Shown here: positions 1 to 8,722 of the stretch, in pieces
How positions within the stretch are numbered: the first letter of the stretch is position 1
Layout of the letters: each line of letters begins with the position of its first letter
NCBI GenBank assembly: GCA_963817135.1
Contig: CAWFNG010000022.1
Coordinates: 62,001-126,000 of the forward strand
Length of the DNA: 64,000 bases
Source of the DNA: VAZQ01 sp963817135
Lineage (GTDB): Bacteria; Pseudomonadota; Alphaproteobacteria; Rhizobiales; Xanthobacteraceae
Direction of reading: 5' to 3'
Position numbers and translations under genes: made by a program
The notes under the pieces: model-generated
What the model was told of the DNA's origin: nothing
The model's input: the letters and a program-made list of their open reading frames with translations, nothing else
Databases searched by the model: none

Positions 1-649
1 TGGCCTTCGCCTCGTATCTGGTCGCGGAGAAGCCAGGCCAGGGAGTAGACCAATCCGCCGCGCGCTCGGCCGTCCATTCGAATGCCGCCGAGCGTTGAAA
101 ATGCGCGAGCGTCCAAGCGGCATAATCCGCGACGTCGGTTGCAAACCGAAACTCAGCGCCAGGACGCAGAATTCGGGCCATGGCGGCAATGCTTTGCTCT
201 TGCACAAAGCGCCGCTTCCAATGGCGACGCTTCGGCCACGGGTCGGGATAGAGCAGATCAATGCCAGCGAGCGAAGAATCCGGCAGCCACGCCAAGAGCT
301 CGCTCGCGTCGCCATGATGGAGCCTGGTATTGCACAGAGAATGATCGGCAATCGAAGCGAGCGCTTTGGCCATGCCGTTGATGAACGGCTCTACTCCGAT
401 GAAACCGGTGCGCGGATGCGTTTTTGCCTGGTTGATCAAGTGTTCGCCGCTGCCGAACCCGATTTCAAGCAGGACTTCCGAGACCGGAACAGGATAGAGG
501 ACTGCAAGATCGGCGACCTTCTTTGTAAGATCGATCGCGAGGCGCGGCAGTAACGTCTCGACCAACGCCGCCTGCTTTGCTTTGAGCTTGTGCCCCTTGC
601 GCCTGCCGAAAAATGCGCGCGGCGGCCTGTTACGGTCGTCGCCGATCAG
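1..649 (-). CDS. trmB: tRNA (guanine-N7-)-methyltransferase TrmB, 3' end cut by window edge
   Basis: This enzyme makes m7G46 in tRNA using SAM. Reading the minus strand from 649 gives an open frame to the window edge. It contains the family's basic N-terminal motif FFGRRKGHKL, the SAM-binding segment EIGFGSGEHL, the GVEPFINGMAK segment and the catalytic-region motif YPDPWPKRRHWKRRF. The frame overlaps the end of metK by 4 bp, so the two are probably co-transcribed and TrmB uses the product of MetK. No ATG or GTG lies at the expected place. The start may be CTG at 649-647 or TTG at 718, so the N-terminus is uncertain. About 215 codons are visible and the C-terminus is missing. Confidence 0.9.
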   Translation of the reverse strand, partial: MIGDDRNRPPRAFFGRRKGHKLKAKQAALVETLLPRLAIDLTKKVADLAVLYPVPVSEVLLEIGFGSGEHLINQAKTHPRTGFIGVEPFINGMAKALASIADHSLCNTRLHHGDASELLAWLPDSSLAGIDLLYPDPWPKRRHWKRRFVQEQSIAAMARILRPGAEFRFATDVADYAAWTLAHFQRSAAFEWTAERAADWSTPWPGFSATRYEAKA

Positions 650-1920
650 CGCACCGCGCGTTTGAGAGCATCTGCGAGATCTGTTCTTTCCCAGGAGAAG
701 CCGCCGTCCTTCTCGCAAGCGCGGCCGAAATGTCCGTAGGCTGCAGTTCTTCGATAAATCGGTCGCGACAGTTTGAGGGCCCGGCGGATACTGGTGGGCC
801 GCAGTGAAAAAATCTCAGGCAACAGCTTCTGCAATTTTTTTTGCTCCACGGTGCCGGTGCCGTGCATGTCGACAAGCAGCGACATGGGATCGGCAACTCC
901 GATTGCGTAGGCGATTTGGATTGTACAGCGCTCAGCAAGGCCGGCCGCGACCACGTTCTTGGCCAAATAGCGCGCGGCATAGGCGGCCGAGCGGTCGACC
1001 TTGGTGGGGTCTTTGCCGGAGAATGCGCCCCCGCCGTGCGGCGCATAGCCGCCATAGGTGTCGACGATGATCTTGCGGCCGGTCAGTCCGCAATCGCCGT
1101 CGGGCCCGCCAACCACAAAATTTCCCGTCGGATTCACCAGGAAATCGGCGGCCTTTTTTGGCATCCAACCTTCGGGCAAAGCGGACGCGACGGCATCGGC
1201 GATCATCTCCTTGACCATGGTCGGCGTGTATTTCTTGCCGTTGCGGGTGTGCGGATTGTGTTGCGTGGAAACCACCACCTTGGTGCAGCCGACCGGCTTG
1301 CCGTCGACATATTGCACCGTCACTTGACTTTTCGCGTCCGGCTGCAAATCGAACAGCTGCTGGGAGCGGCGCTTCTCCGCGAGGACCTTGAGAATCTTGT
1401 GGGCGAAGTAGATCGGGGCAGGCATGTAGGAGCCCTTCTCGTACACCTCGCTTTCAGTACAGGCGAAGCCGAACATCATGCCTTGGTCGCCGGCGCCTTC
1501 CTGCTCCTCGCCCTTCTTCTTCTTGGCGTCGACGCCCATGGCAATATCGGGCGATTGCCCGTGCAGCAGTACCTCAATGTCGGCACCGTGATACGAGAAA
1601 CCATCCTGATCGTAACCGATGTCGCGCACGACATCGCGCGCGATCTGCGCGATCATCTCCCGATTGATCACGGCGTGATTGCCATATTTCTTGAACAGCG
1701 GCGCCTGTCCCCGGCATTCGCCGGCAATCACGATCTTGTTGGTGGTGCATAACGTCTCGCAACCGAGCCGGGTGTTCACCTTGCTGTCATCGGCGATCCC
1801 GAGCGTGAGATCGTTCTCGATGAAGGCATCGAGAACCGCATCCGAAATCTGATCGCATACCTTGTCCGGGTGACCTTCGGAAACGGATTCGCTGGTGAAG
1901 AGATGGTTTGCGCGTGACAC
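646..1920 (-). CDS. metK: S-adenosylmethionine synthase
   Basis: MetK makes SAM from methionine and ATP in the cytosol. The protein has the N-terminal signature SESVSEGHPDK, with the ATP-site His near residue 17. It also has the family hexapeptide GAGDQG near residue 145 and the glycine-rich GGGAFSGKDPTKVDRSAAY segment. The start is taken as GTG at 1920, because VSRANHLFTSE matches the family N-terminus and an AGGGGAA Shine-Dalgarno-like sequence precedes it; the frame stays open to 1980. The result is about 424 aa, slightly longer than usual because of a lysine-rich stretch (KKKKGEEQEGAG) before the hexapeptide. It overlaps trmB downstream. No SAM riboswitch was recognised in the 145 bp upstream. 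Confidence 0.97.
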   Translation of the reverse strand: MSRANHLFTSESVSEGHPDKVCDQISDAVLDAFIENDLTLGIADDSKVNTRLGCETLCTTNKIVIAGECRGQAPLFKKYGNHAVINREMIAQIARDVVRDIGYDQDGFSYHGADIEVLLHGQSPDIAMGVDAKKKKGEEQEGAGDQGMMFGFACTESEVYEKGSYMPAPIYFAHKILKVLAEKRRSQQLFDLQPDAKSQVTVQYVDGKPVGCTKVVVSTQHNPHTRNGKKYTPTMVKEMIADAVASALPEGWMPKKAADFLVNPTGNFVVGGPDGDCGLTGRKIIVDTYGGYAPHGGGAFSGKDPTKVDRSAAYAARYLAKNVVAAGLAERCTIQIAYAIGVADPMSLLVDMHGTGTVEQKKLQKLLPEIFSLRPTSIRRALKLSRPIYRRTAAYGHFGRACEKDGGFSWERTDLADALKRAVR

Positions 1921-2065
1921 TGAGAATTCCCCTCGCAGGCTCGGAAAATTGCCGCAGGGACTTTCTCGCAGCGACCGCAAACGGGGTCAAGGGCATGGAG
2001 CCGCTGAAAAACCGAATCTGTCGCAACGTCGGACTAGGAGAAGCCACGCCGATTCGCGCGCAAAA

Positions 2066-2473
2066 TCAGAGAGAGCCTGGACCAGCGATCTCCTCTACCA
2101 AATCGACGATGCGGCGCCTGATCCTGGCGTTCTGAATGCGCATGAAAGCTTTGGTCAAGGAAAGCCCTTCCGAAGTTGCCAGGAACTCTGAAACGTAGCT
2201 TGCCGATGGCGCATCTTTGTTCGGCTCAATCGCGCCCTGCAGGTTGGGCGCTCCTTCAAAAAAAAATGCCACGGGCACCTGCAGTATCTGAGAGATTTGC
2301 TGCAACCGGCTGGCGCCGATGCGATTGGTGCCTTTCTCGTATTTCTGGACCTGTTGAAATGTGAGGCCGAGCGCATCCCCCAGCTTCTCCTGGCTCATCG
2401 CCAGCATCATGCGGCGCATGCGCACACGGCTGCCCACATGCCGATCGATTGGATTGGGGGCCTTTGTGGCCAT
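2066..2473 (-). CDS. XRE-family helix-turn-helix regulator next to metK
   Basis: This small cytosolic DNA-binding protein has an HTH_XRE domain at about residues 15-70. The helix-turn-helix is seen in SQEKLGDALGLTFQQVQKYE, followed by GTNRIGASRL. The C-terminal half (about 60 aa, ending RIVDLVEEIAGPGSL) is charged and matches the pattern of short Rhizobiales XRE regulators. The start MATKAPNPIDRHVG at 2473 is chosen because it gives the usual length of about 135 aa; the frame remains open to 2584. It sits between lnt and metK, where a similar regulator commonly lies in this order, so regulation of neighbouring genes is possible but not shown. Its target is unknown. Confidence 0.9.
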   Translation of the reverse strand: MATKAPNPIDRHVGSRVRMRRMMLAMSQEKLGDALGLTFQQVQKYEKGTNRIGASRLQQISQILQVPVAFFFEGAPNLQGAIEPNKDAPSASYVSEFLATSEGLSLTKAFMRIQNARIRRRIVDLVEEIAGPGSL

Positions 2474-2725
2474 AACGCGCTCCTGTACAACCATGGAACC
2501 GAATTTCCTCGTTGCTGCGCCTGAACGCAATCGGTTCCACGGGCGCCAAATGGTAGCACCCTTTCCCAACTGCAACCTCGTCACAGAAGATTATGAGCGC
2601 CAGCGTAAAGCGTTGGTAATATTCGGCCGTGACGGTGTTCGATTGAAGGCCAGCAGGCTTCCCTTCAATTCTTTATGAGGGCAAAATAGTCTGCGGCGAA
2701 TGCATATCTGTTCTGCGCGAACATC

Positions 2726-4384
2726 TTATCGGCGGCGGCGGGAGCGCATCACAATCATTAAACCCATAGCCAGCATCGCCGCGAACAGCTTGTCGCCGAA
2801 GCGGGCGTAAGGCGTCGCAGGAATAGGGCGCGGCAGGGGAGCATCCAGAACGTCCTCGACACCGAGAGGCAGCGACTTGATGACGCGGCCAAGGGGATCA
2901 ACGACCGCCGAAATGCCGGTATTGGCCGCTCTTACCAAGGGCAGCCCCTCTTCGATTGCCCGTACCCGGGCCTGCTGCAAATGCTGGTAGGGGCCTGCGC
3001 TGCGGCCGAACCAGCCGTCGTTGGTCAGATTAAGCATCCAGGCCGGCCGACCACCGCCACCCGCGACGAACGGCCAGCCCAGATACCTCCCCACGTGGTC
3101 ATGGAACCAGGTGCGCCGGTCGCTGCGCGGGACTGCATCGCCGGGAAAGATGATTTCATAGCAAACCAACGGCAGCATGTCGGGGGCTCCCGGTACGGCC
3201 AAGCTACGGCGTCGGTCGCCGGCAATGAAGCCGCCGCGCAACTTGGTAATTTGGCGCAGCCCCAGCCGCTCGAGCGAATCCTGAAACGGCAGGTATTCAC
3301 CAAACGGCACCAGGTGGACCTTGTCGTAAACCGATCGGATCGATCCGTCCGAGCCGATCACGTAAATGGAATTGTAGGCCCGCGTGATTGGTGCGTCGGC
3401 TGCGGCTTCGGGCGGACGGATACCCCCGGTGATCAGCACCATCCCCTGGCGCAATAAGAGGGCTATTTGCGCGAGTGCATCCGCTTCCCGGGTCAGAAAG
3501 AAAGGAAATGCCGATTCCGGCCAGATAAGATGCGTGACGCGGCCGCCTCCTGACTCGGGATCAGCGGGGCGATCCGACAGCGCGAGATAACGGCTCAATA
3601 CCTGCTGCTTCTGCGCGTAATTGAATTTCTCGTCTTGCTGCAGATTGGGCTGGATAATGCGCAGCCTTACTCCCTCAACGTAATCGGTAGGATTGCCTGC
3701 GAGCCGCAGCGCGCCGAAAATAGCCAAGACAAGCAGCGCGCCCGCAGCCAGTGCAACGACTGCCCATGGTCGCTTGGTGTCCGCAGGGTCGTCTACAAGC
3801 ACCGCGGGTGACGCGTAAATAGCCACGGCGAGGCCGGTCACTCCCCAAAGCCCGATCAATGCCGCAGCCTGCGCAAGCCAAAGGGGTGAAATGAGCGCGT
3901 AGCCAAACGCGTTCCACGGAAACCCACTGAACAGATGCCCACGCAGCCATTCGGCTAAAGCCAAAGCGGCTGCGAGTGCGATTACTCGCGCTGCCCCTCG
4001 CGTCCAAATGAGACGAGCAAGCGCTAGTCCGAATGCGGTGTAAAGCGCCATTCCTGCCGGCAAGGCGATGACAGCGAACGGAAGAAGCCATCCGAAGGTT
4101 CTGGCATCAACCAGAAATGCATTGCCGACCCAATAGAGTCCGACGAGGAAATAGCCAAAGCCGAACCACCACCCCGCCGACGCTGCGGCAATCACTCCGC
4201 CGAGGCTGCCCGCCACCGAACCATCAACCAGCCATACCAAAATCGGAAAGGTAATGAAGGGGATCGGCCACAGGTTGAGCGGTGGCAGGGCGAGTGCAGA
4301 ACAAGCCCCGCAAAGAAATGCGATCAGGATGCGTCGCCAACCCCATGTCAGCAGAATCCAATGCGCGAAGCGGGTGAGCGTCAC
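2726..4384 (-). CDS. lnt: Apolipoprotein N-acyltransferase Lnt
   Basis: Lnt adds the third acyl chain to outer-membrane lipoproteins at the periplasmic face of the inner membrane. The N-terminal half has about six to seven hydrophobic segments. The C-terminal half is a nitrilase-like domain in which the catalytic triad can be placed: Glu in IWPESAFPFF, Lys in VYDKVHLVPFGEYLP and Cys in LPLVCYEIIFPG. The protein is 552 aa. About 25-30 extra residues (DAVPRSDRRTWFHDHVGRY and what follows) lie directly after the Cys loop and before MLNLTNDGWFG, where the family normally has a shorter loop. It overlaps the CorC-like gene upstream by 4 bp, so the two are translationally coupled. Confidence 0.95.
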   Translation of the reverse strand: MTLTRFAHWILLTWGWRRILIAFLCGACSALALPPLNLWPIPFITFPILVWLVDGSVAGSLGGVIAAASAGWWFGFGYFLVGLYWVGNAFLVDARTFGWLLPFAVIALPAGMALYTAFGLALARLIWTRGAARVIALAAALALAEWLRGHLFSGFPWNAFGYALISPLWLAQAAALIGLWGVTGLAVAIYASPAVLVDDPADTKRPWAVVALAAGALLVLAIFGALRLAGNPTDYVEGVRLRIIQPNLQQDEKFNYAQKQQVLSRYLALSDRPADPESGGGRVTHLIWPESAFPFFLTREADALAQIALLLRQGMVLITGGIRPPEAAADAPITRAYNSIYVIGSDGSIRSVYDKVHLVPFGEYLPFQDSLERLGLRQITKLRGGFIAGDRRRSLAVPGAPDMLPLVCYEIIFPGDAVPRSDRRTWFHDHVGRYLGWPFVAGGGGRPAWMLNLTNDGWFGRSAGPYQHLQQARVRAIEEGLPLVRAANTGISAVVDPLGRVIKSLPLGVEDVLDAPLPRPIPATPYARFGDKLFAAMLAMGLMIVMRSRRRR

Positions 4385-5562
4385 GGTCGGCGAGCGGACT
4401 TTGCAGCTGAGTTGTCGGCAGAGAGTTTGGCTGGTTCGATCCCGCTTGTGCTGTCGTTCGGTGCGGTTTGCGGCGACAGGGTCTTCGCCGATTGCTCGGA
4501 TTCCGCCGCAGTATCCGTGCGACGCTGGCGCGCCCGATTACTACCGTTCTGCCGGTCCAGGCTGCGGTAGACGCGCAGCTTTTTCAGCCGACGCGGGTCG
4601 GCGTCAAGAATTTCCAGTTCGAATGGTCCGGGACCGGGGATAAGCTCGCCGCGCACGGGAACCCGTCCAATTCGAGTGGCGACGTATCCTGCCAGCGTGT
4701 CCACTTCCTGCACGACATCGCCCACATCGAATTCCGGTCCGATAACGGTGGTGACATCCTCCAGGTTGGCTCGCGCATCGGCAAGGAATGAACCGTCGGT
4801 TTGTCGAACCACCCGCGGGGGTGCCTCCTCGTCGTGCTCATCGGCGATCTCGCCCACGATTTGCTCCACGATGTCTTCGATGGAGACGACCCCATCTGCG
4901 CCGCCGTATTCATCGACCACGAGCGCCAAATGGATGCGCGTCGTCTGCATTTTTGCGAGCAGATCGAGCACCGGCATGGAAGGAGGCCCATAAAGAATTT
5001 CGCGGACGATTTTTGTTGCCGAAAGCGGCATGGACAAATCGACGGATTTCAGATCAAGGCCTGCCGGAAATGGCTTTTTACGACGCGTATTCGATTTTGC
5101 GCTCGCGGCGGCGCGCATGGTCATGAAAGCGAGGAGATCGCGGATGTGAACCATGCCCACGGCATCGTCCAGCGTCTCGTCATATACAACGAGCCGCGAA
5201 TGCCCCGCGCTTTCAAAGACCTTCATCAACTCGCCCAGCACTATGTCGCGCTGCACGGCTATGATGTCGGCGCGGGGGACCATGACGTCGGCGACGCGCC
5301 GCTCGCGCAAGGCCAGGATGTTACTGAGCATGACGCGCTCGGTCGGAGAAAAACCCGTTTCCCCGACACCATCTTCCAGCACATCCTTCAGGTCGGCGCG
5401 GATGCTGCTCGGCTTCCAGCCGAACAGCGCCCGCAGTGCCCGTGCGAACCAGTTTTCGCCGTTCTCGCGGCCAGAATGAGTTGCCGGCGGCACTGGCACC
5501 GGGAGATTACGGGTGGCGGTCGGCTCACTGGGACTTGGCGAGTCAGAATCGGGCATGGCCAT
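4381..5562 (-). CDS. CorC/YbeX-type CBS-domain protein (hemolysin C family)
   Basis: This 393-aa protein has a low-complexity Ser/Pro-rich N-terminus, two CBS domains (about residues 80-230, including VMVPRADIIAVQRD and RIHLALVVDEYGGADGVVSIED) and a CorC_HlyC transporter-associated domain (about 240-330). A disordered tail rich in Arg and Ser follows. It has no clear membrane segments, so it is the soluble YbeX type rather than the DUF21 membrane type. Such proteins are linked to magnesium or cobalt efflux and to ribosome metabolism, and the hemolysin name is historical. It sits in the conserved ybeZ-ybeY-ybeX-lnt order, overlapping ybeY by 1 bp and lnt by 4 bp. Confidence 0.93.
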   Translation of the reverse strand: MAMPDSDSPSPSEPTATRNLPVPVPPATHSGRENGENWFARALRALFGWKPSSIRADLKDVLEDGVGETGFSPTERVMLSNILALRERRVADVMVPRADIIAVQRDIVLGELMKVFESAGHSRLVVYDETLDDAVGMVHIRDLLAFMTMRAAASAKSNTRRKKPFPAGLDLKSVDLSMPLSATKIVREILYGPPSMPVLDLLAKMQTTRIHLALVVDEYGGADGVVSIEDIVEQIVGEIADEHDEEAPPRVVRQTDGSFLADARANLEDVTTVIGPEFDVGDVVQEVDTLAGYVATRIGRVPVRGELIPGPGPFELEILDADPRRLKKLRVYRSLDRQNGSNRARQRRTDTAAESEQSAKTLSPQTAPNDSTSGIEPAKLSADNSAAKSARRP

Positions 5563-6140
5563 CAGGAATTGGAGCTTGCACCTGCCTCGGCGTATGGATT
5601 GGGAACTCCAAGCCGCGCAAGAACCGATATCTCCACCCGCTCCATTTCTTCCGCTTCGCGCTGCGCTTCATGATCATAGCCAAGCAGATGCAGAAACCCG
5701 TGCACCGCAAGATGGGCCAGATGGTTCATGAAAGGTTTTTTTTGCGTACATGCCTCGCGCTGCGTCGTCTCGTAGGCAATTACAATATCACCCAACAGGC
5801 GCGATGTTCCACCGCTGCCGGTACCCGCTTGGGCGGGAAAGGAAAGCACATCAGTGGCCCGATCACGGCGCCGCCATTTGGCATTCAGCACGCGAATCGC
5901 GGCATCACTTGTGAGCACGACCGCGAGTTCGCCAGCCTTGACGGCGAGCAGCAATGCCGCCTCGCTTATTGCCTGCCGCAAGACCGCCTTGGCCTTGGGA
6001 TGCGCTTTCCACATGGAAGAATGCAGCAAAATCTCCACACTAAGCGCGTCCCGGTTGCGCTGCGGTCGCCTCAGGCGCCGTCGAGACCGCTTCATCAGTT
6101 GCTCGCAGTCGATGAAACGAAAGGCCGCAAGCACGCTCAC
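5562..6140 (-). CDS. ybeY: Endoribonuclease YbeY (16S rRNA maturation)
   Basis: YbeY is a zinc-dependent RNase involved in 16S rRNA 3'-end maturation and ribosome quality control. The metal site is clear in HLAVHGFLHLLGYDH, which carries the family's H-x3-H-x5-H arrangement near residue 150. The segment WRRRDRATDVLSFP is the conserved core upstream of it. At 192 aa it is somewhat longer than the usual 150-170 aa because of an Arg-rich N-terminal stretch (KRSRRRLRRPQRNR). It overlaps phoH by 4 bp and the CorC-like gene by 1 bp, forming the classical ybeZYX-lnt cluster. Confidence 0.95.
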   Translation of the reverse strand: MSVLAAFRFIDCEQLMKRSRRRLRRPQRNRDALSVEILLHSSMWKAHPKAKAVLRQAISEAALLLAVKAGELAVVLTSDAAIRVLNAKWRRRDRATDVLSFPAQAGTGSGGTSRLLGDIVIAYETTQREACTQKKPFMNHLAHLAVHGFLHLLGYDHEAQREAEEMERVEISVLARLGVPNPYAEAGASSNS

Positions 6141-7180
6141 TCGGCCTCGCGTCTGCGGGCTGACGCTCGTTGCGAGGCTTTATCGTAGGCAGCGACGATG
6201 CGCGCCACCAATTCGTGCCGAATAACGTCCTCGGCAGTATAGGCGACAATTCCGATACCATCGACACTGTCCAGCAGACGTGTTGCTTCCGCAAGACCCG
6301 AGGTCTGGCCGGACGGCAGATCGACTTGACTTGGATCGCCAGTGACAATCATGCGGCTGTTCTCGCCCAGCCTGGTAAGAAACATTTTCATCTGTATCGA
6401 GGTCGTATTCTGAGCTTCGTCGAGAATCACAACCGCATTGGAAAGCGTGCGTCCGCGCATGAAAGCCAGCGGTGCGATTTCAATTTCGTTCGTCTCCAGA
6501 GCCCGATCCACGATACGTGCATCCATCAGGTCGTAAAGCGCGTCATAGATCGGTCGCAAGTAGGGATCGACCTTCTCGCGCATGTCACCGGGTAGGAACC
6601 CAAGCCGCTCGCCCGCCTCGACTGCCGGACGCGTAAGAATAATGCGGTCGACCTCTTTCCGCTCGAACAAGTGGACGGCATGCGCAACCGCGAGCCAAGT
6701 CTTTCCGGTGCCGGCAGGGCCTATTCCAAATACCAGCGCATGTCGGCGAAGTGCTCTGATGTAGGCATCCTGCGCGGCAGTACGCGCGCGTACGGGACGC
6801 TTGCGCAGATTGATCTCCTCAAAGCTCGGCCGTTCGGCGGAAGCGTCATAGTCGAACAAGGACCCCTGCGCGATAGCCAAACGGATTGCCCCTTCCACAT
6901 CGCCGGAAACGAGTTCGTCACCCTGCTTGAGCCGCTCATAAAGTCCTTCCAGCACTCGTCTGGTCTGTTCCACGCCGTCGCGCGAGCCGGCGACGCTCAC
7001 GTGGTTTCCCCGCTGTTCGGCGACAACGCCCAGCCGGCGCTCGATCAAAGCGAGGTTCTGGCCGTATTGGCCAAACAGGGTAGAAGCCAATCGGTTATCA
7101 TCGAATGCGAGCACAAGCTGCGTGTTACCGTTCGTCATTGTCGGCGAGGACACAAGGTTGTCCGAACGAGACGAGCGCAA
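6137..7180 (-). CDS. phoH: PhoH-family ATPase (YbeZ)
   Basis: This cytosolic P-loop ATPase is related to RNA helicases and is usually paired with YbeY. The Walker A motif GPAGTGKT lies near residue 150 and Walker B is VILDEAQN near residue 240. A KH-like N-terminal region of about 100 aa (FGQYGQNLALIERRLGV, GSRDGVEQTRRVL) precedes the ATPase domain. The 347-aa length is normal for the family. It follows miaB by only 5 bp and overlaps ybeY by 4 bp, so miaB-phoH-ybeY-corC-lnt is probably one transcription unit read on the minus strand. Confidence 0.96.
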   Translation of the reverse strand: MRSSRSDNLVSSPTMTNGNTQLVLAFDDNRLASTLFGQYGQNLALIERRLGVVAEQRGNHVSVAGSRDGVEQTRRVLEGLYERLKQGDELVSGDVEGAIRLAIAQGSLFDYDASAERPSFEEINLRKRPVRARTAAQDAYIRALRRHALVFGIGPAGTGKTWLAVAHAVHLFERKEVDRIILTRPAVEAGERLGFLPGDMREKVDPYLRPIYDALYDLMDARIVDRALETNEIEIAPLAFMRGRTLSNAVVILDEAQNTTSIQMKMFLTRLGENSRMIVTGDPSQVDLPSGQTSGLAEATRLLDSVDGIGIVAYTAEDVIRHELVARIVAAYDKASQRASARRREAE

Positions 7181-7185
7181 CGCTT

Positions 7186-8556
7186 TCAGCCCTCCGCCCC
7201 GGCCAACTCACCCGCGGGAGTGCCGAACAGGCTATTCGTGCTCATGTCAGTGATGGCTACCGATGCAATCTTGCCGAGCAAATCCTGTGCAGCCATGACC
7301 TGAACCGGTTGCAGATATGGGGAACGGCCGACGATTTGACCAGGATGGCGCCCGGGCTTGTCGAACAGGACGGCAAAGCTGCGGCCGATGCAGGCTCGGT
7401 TGAAATCGGCCTGCGCGCGGTCAATCGCAGCCTGAAGGCAGTGCAGTCGATTCAATTTTCTTTCATCGCTGATCTGGTCACGCATCTCCGCCGCCGGTGT
7501 TCCGGGTCGTGCAGAATACTTGAACGAGAAGGCGCCGGCATAGCCGACCTCATCGATCAGCGACAGTGTCGCCGCAAAATCGGCTTCGGTTTCCCCGGGA
7601 AAGCCGACAATGAAGTCGGTGGAGAATGCCATGTCTGGCCGAGCGCTGCGCAGCCTGTCGATGACGCGCAGATAATCGGCACGCGAGTGTCGCCGGTTCA
7701 TCGCTGCAAGGATCCGATCGGAGCCGGACTGCACCGGTAAATGTAAAAACGGCATCAGCGACGGCAGATCACGATGAGCAGCCAGGAGACTTTCTTCCAT
7801 GTCGCGGGGGTGGCTCGTCGTATAGCGCAGCCGTGCAATACCGGAAATCTCAGCAATCCTCGTCAGCAGCCTGCCAAGTGTCCATGACCGGCCGTCGGGT
7901 CCCTCCCCGTGATAGGCGTTTACATTCTGTCCTATCAGCGTGATTTCCCGCACTCCCGCATCAGCCAATCTTGTTGCCTCCTCAACGATCTTTGCAACCG
8001 GCCGCGACAGTTCGGCGCCGCGCGTATATGGAACCACGCAAAAAGTGCAAAACCTGTCACAGCCTTCCTGCACGGTAAGGAAGGCCGATATCCCGCGCGC
8101 GCGGATCGCCGCTCGGCTCGGTGCGGCAAGGCTGTCGAACTTGTCGTCGAGCGGAAACTCGGTATCGATCACCGCGCCGGCCTTTTCGGCCCGCGCCAGC
8201 AGTATGGGCAAACGATGATAGCTTTGCGGTCCAACAACAACATCCACGGCTGGGGCGCGCCGAATGATCTCTTCGCTTTCCGCCTGGGCAACGCAGCCGG
8301 CGACTGCAATGTTCAAGCGGCGGCCATTGCGCTCAGCCGCGTGTTTAAGGGCGCGCATGCGTCCAAGCTCGGAATAGACCTTATCGACCGCCTTCTCGCG
8401 GATATGACAGGTGTTGAGAATGACGAGATCGGCTTCCTCGGCGCGCTCGCATTCAATAAAGCCCTCAGGCTTCAGCATGTCCGCCATACGATGGGAATCG
8501 TAGACGTTCATCTGGCAGCCAAATGACTTGATATGAACTTTGCGGATAGAGTCCAT
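7186..8556 (-). CDS. miaB: tRNA-2-methylthio-N6-dimethylallyladenosine synthase MiaB
   Basis: MiaB is a radical-SAM methylthiotransferase that converts i6A37 to ms2i6A37 in tRNAs. The N-terminal cluster cysteines are visible in FGCQMNVYDS (Cys14), LNTCHIRE (about 50) and VAGCVAQAE (about 88). The radical-SAM C-x3-C-x2-C motif is EGCDRFCTFCVVPY, near residue 166. A C-terminal TRAM domain (FAVLFDKPGRHPGQIVGRSPYLQPV) ends the 456-aa protein. It uses the same cofactor that metK, a few genes downstream, provides. The 166 bp upstream contain a short tandem repeat. Confidence 0.97.
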   Translation of the reverse strand: MDSIRKVHIKSFGCQMNVYDSHRMADMLKPEGFIECERAEEADLVILNTCHIREKAVDKVYSELGRMRALKHAAERNGRRLNIAVAGCVAQAESEEIIRRAPAVDVVVGPQSYHRLPILLARAEKAGAVIDTEFPLDDKFDSLAAPSRAAIRARGISAFLTVQEGCDRFCTFCVVPYTRGAELSRPVAKIVEEATRLADAGVREITLIGQNVNAYHGEGPDGRSWTLGRLLTRIAEISGIARLRYTTSHPRDMEESLLAAHRDLPSLMPFLHLPVQSGSDRILAAMNRRHSRADYLRVIDRLRSARPDMAFSTDFIVGFPGETEADFAATLSLIDEVGYAGAFSFKYSARPGTPAAEMRDQISDERKLNRLHCLQAAIDRAQADFNRACIGRSFAVLFDKPGRHPGQIVGRSPYLQPVQVMAAQDLLGKIASVAITDMSTNSLFGTPAGELAGAEG

Positions 8557-8637
8557 GCCGTAGCGGGGTCAGGTTACCGGCCGTGTGCCTGTCAAATCCT
8601 TGATACCCCGGTTAAAATCTTCATTACTGAAGCCCTG

Positions 8638-8690
8638 TCATAGCCCGTTCACCAGCAAAAGGAGTCATAGCCCGTTCACCAGCAAAAGGA
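8638..8690. repeat. Two-copy direct tandem repeat, 27-bp period
   Basis: The unit beginning tcatagcccgttcaccagca occurs at 8638-8664 and again at 8665-8690, with identity over 26 bases. It lies between the start of miaB (8556) and the end of the TctC-like gene (8723). It falls in no recognised gene. A replication-slippage duplication is the simplest explanation. Confidence 0.9.
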
Positions 8691-8722
8691 AATGGCGGGA
8701 GATTTTCAGCCGCCTTTCTTCG

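Noticed and set aside
1921..2065. SAM riboswitch upstream of metK
   Set aside because: The 145 bp show no stem pattern or core that I can match to SAM-II, SAM-V or related classes.
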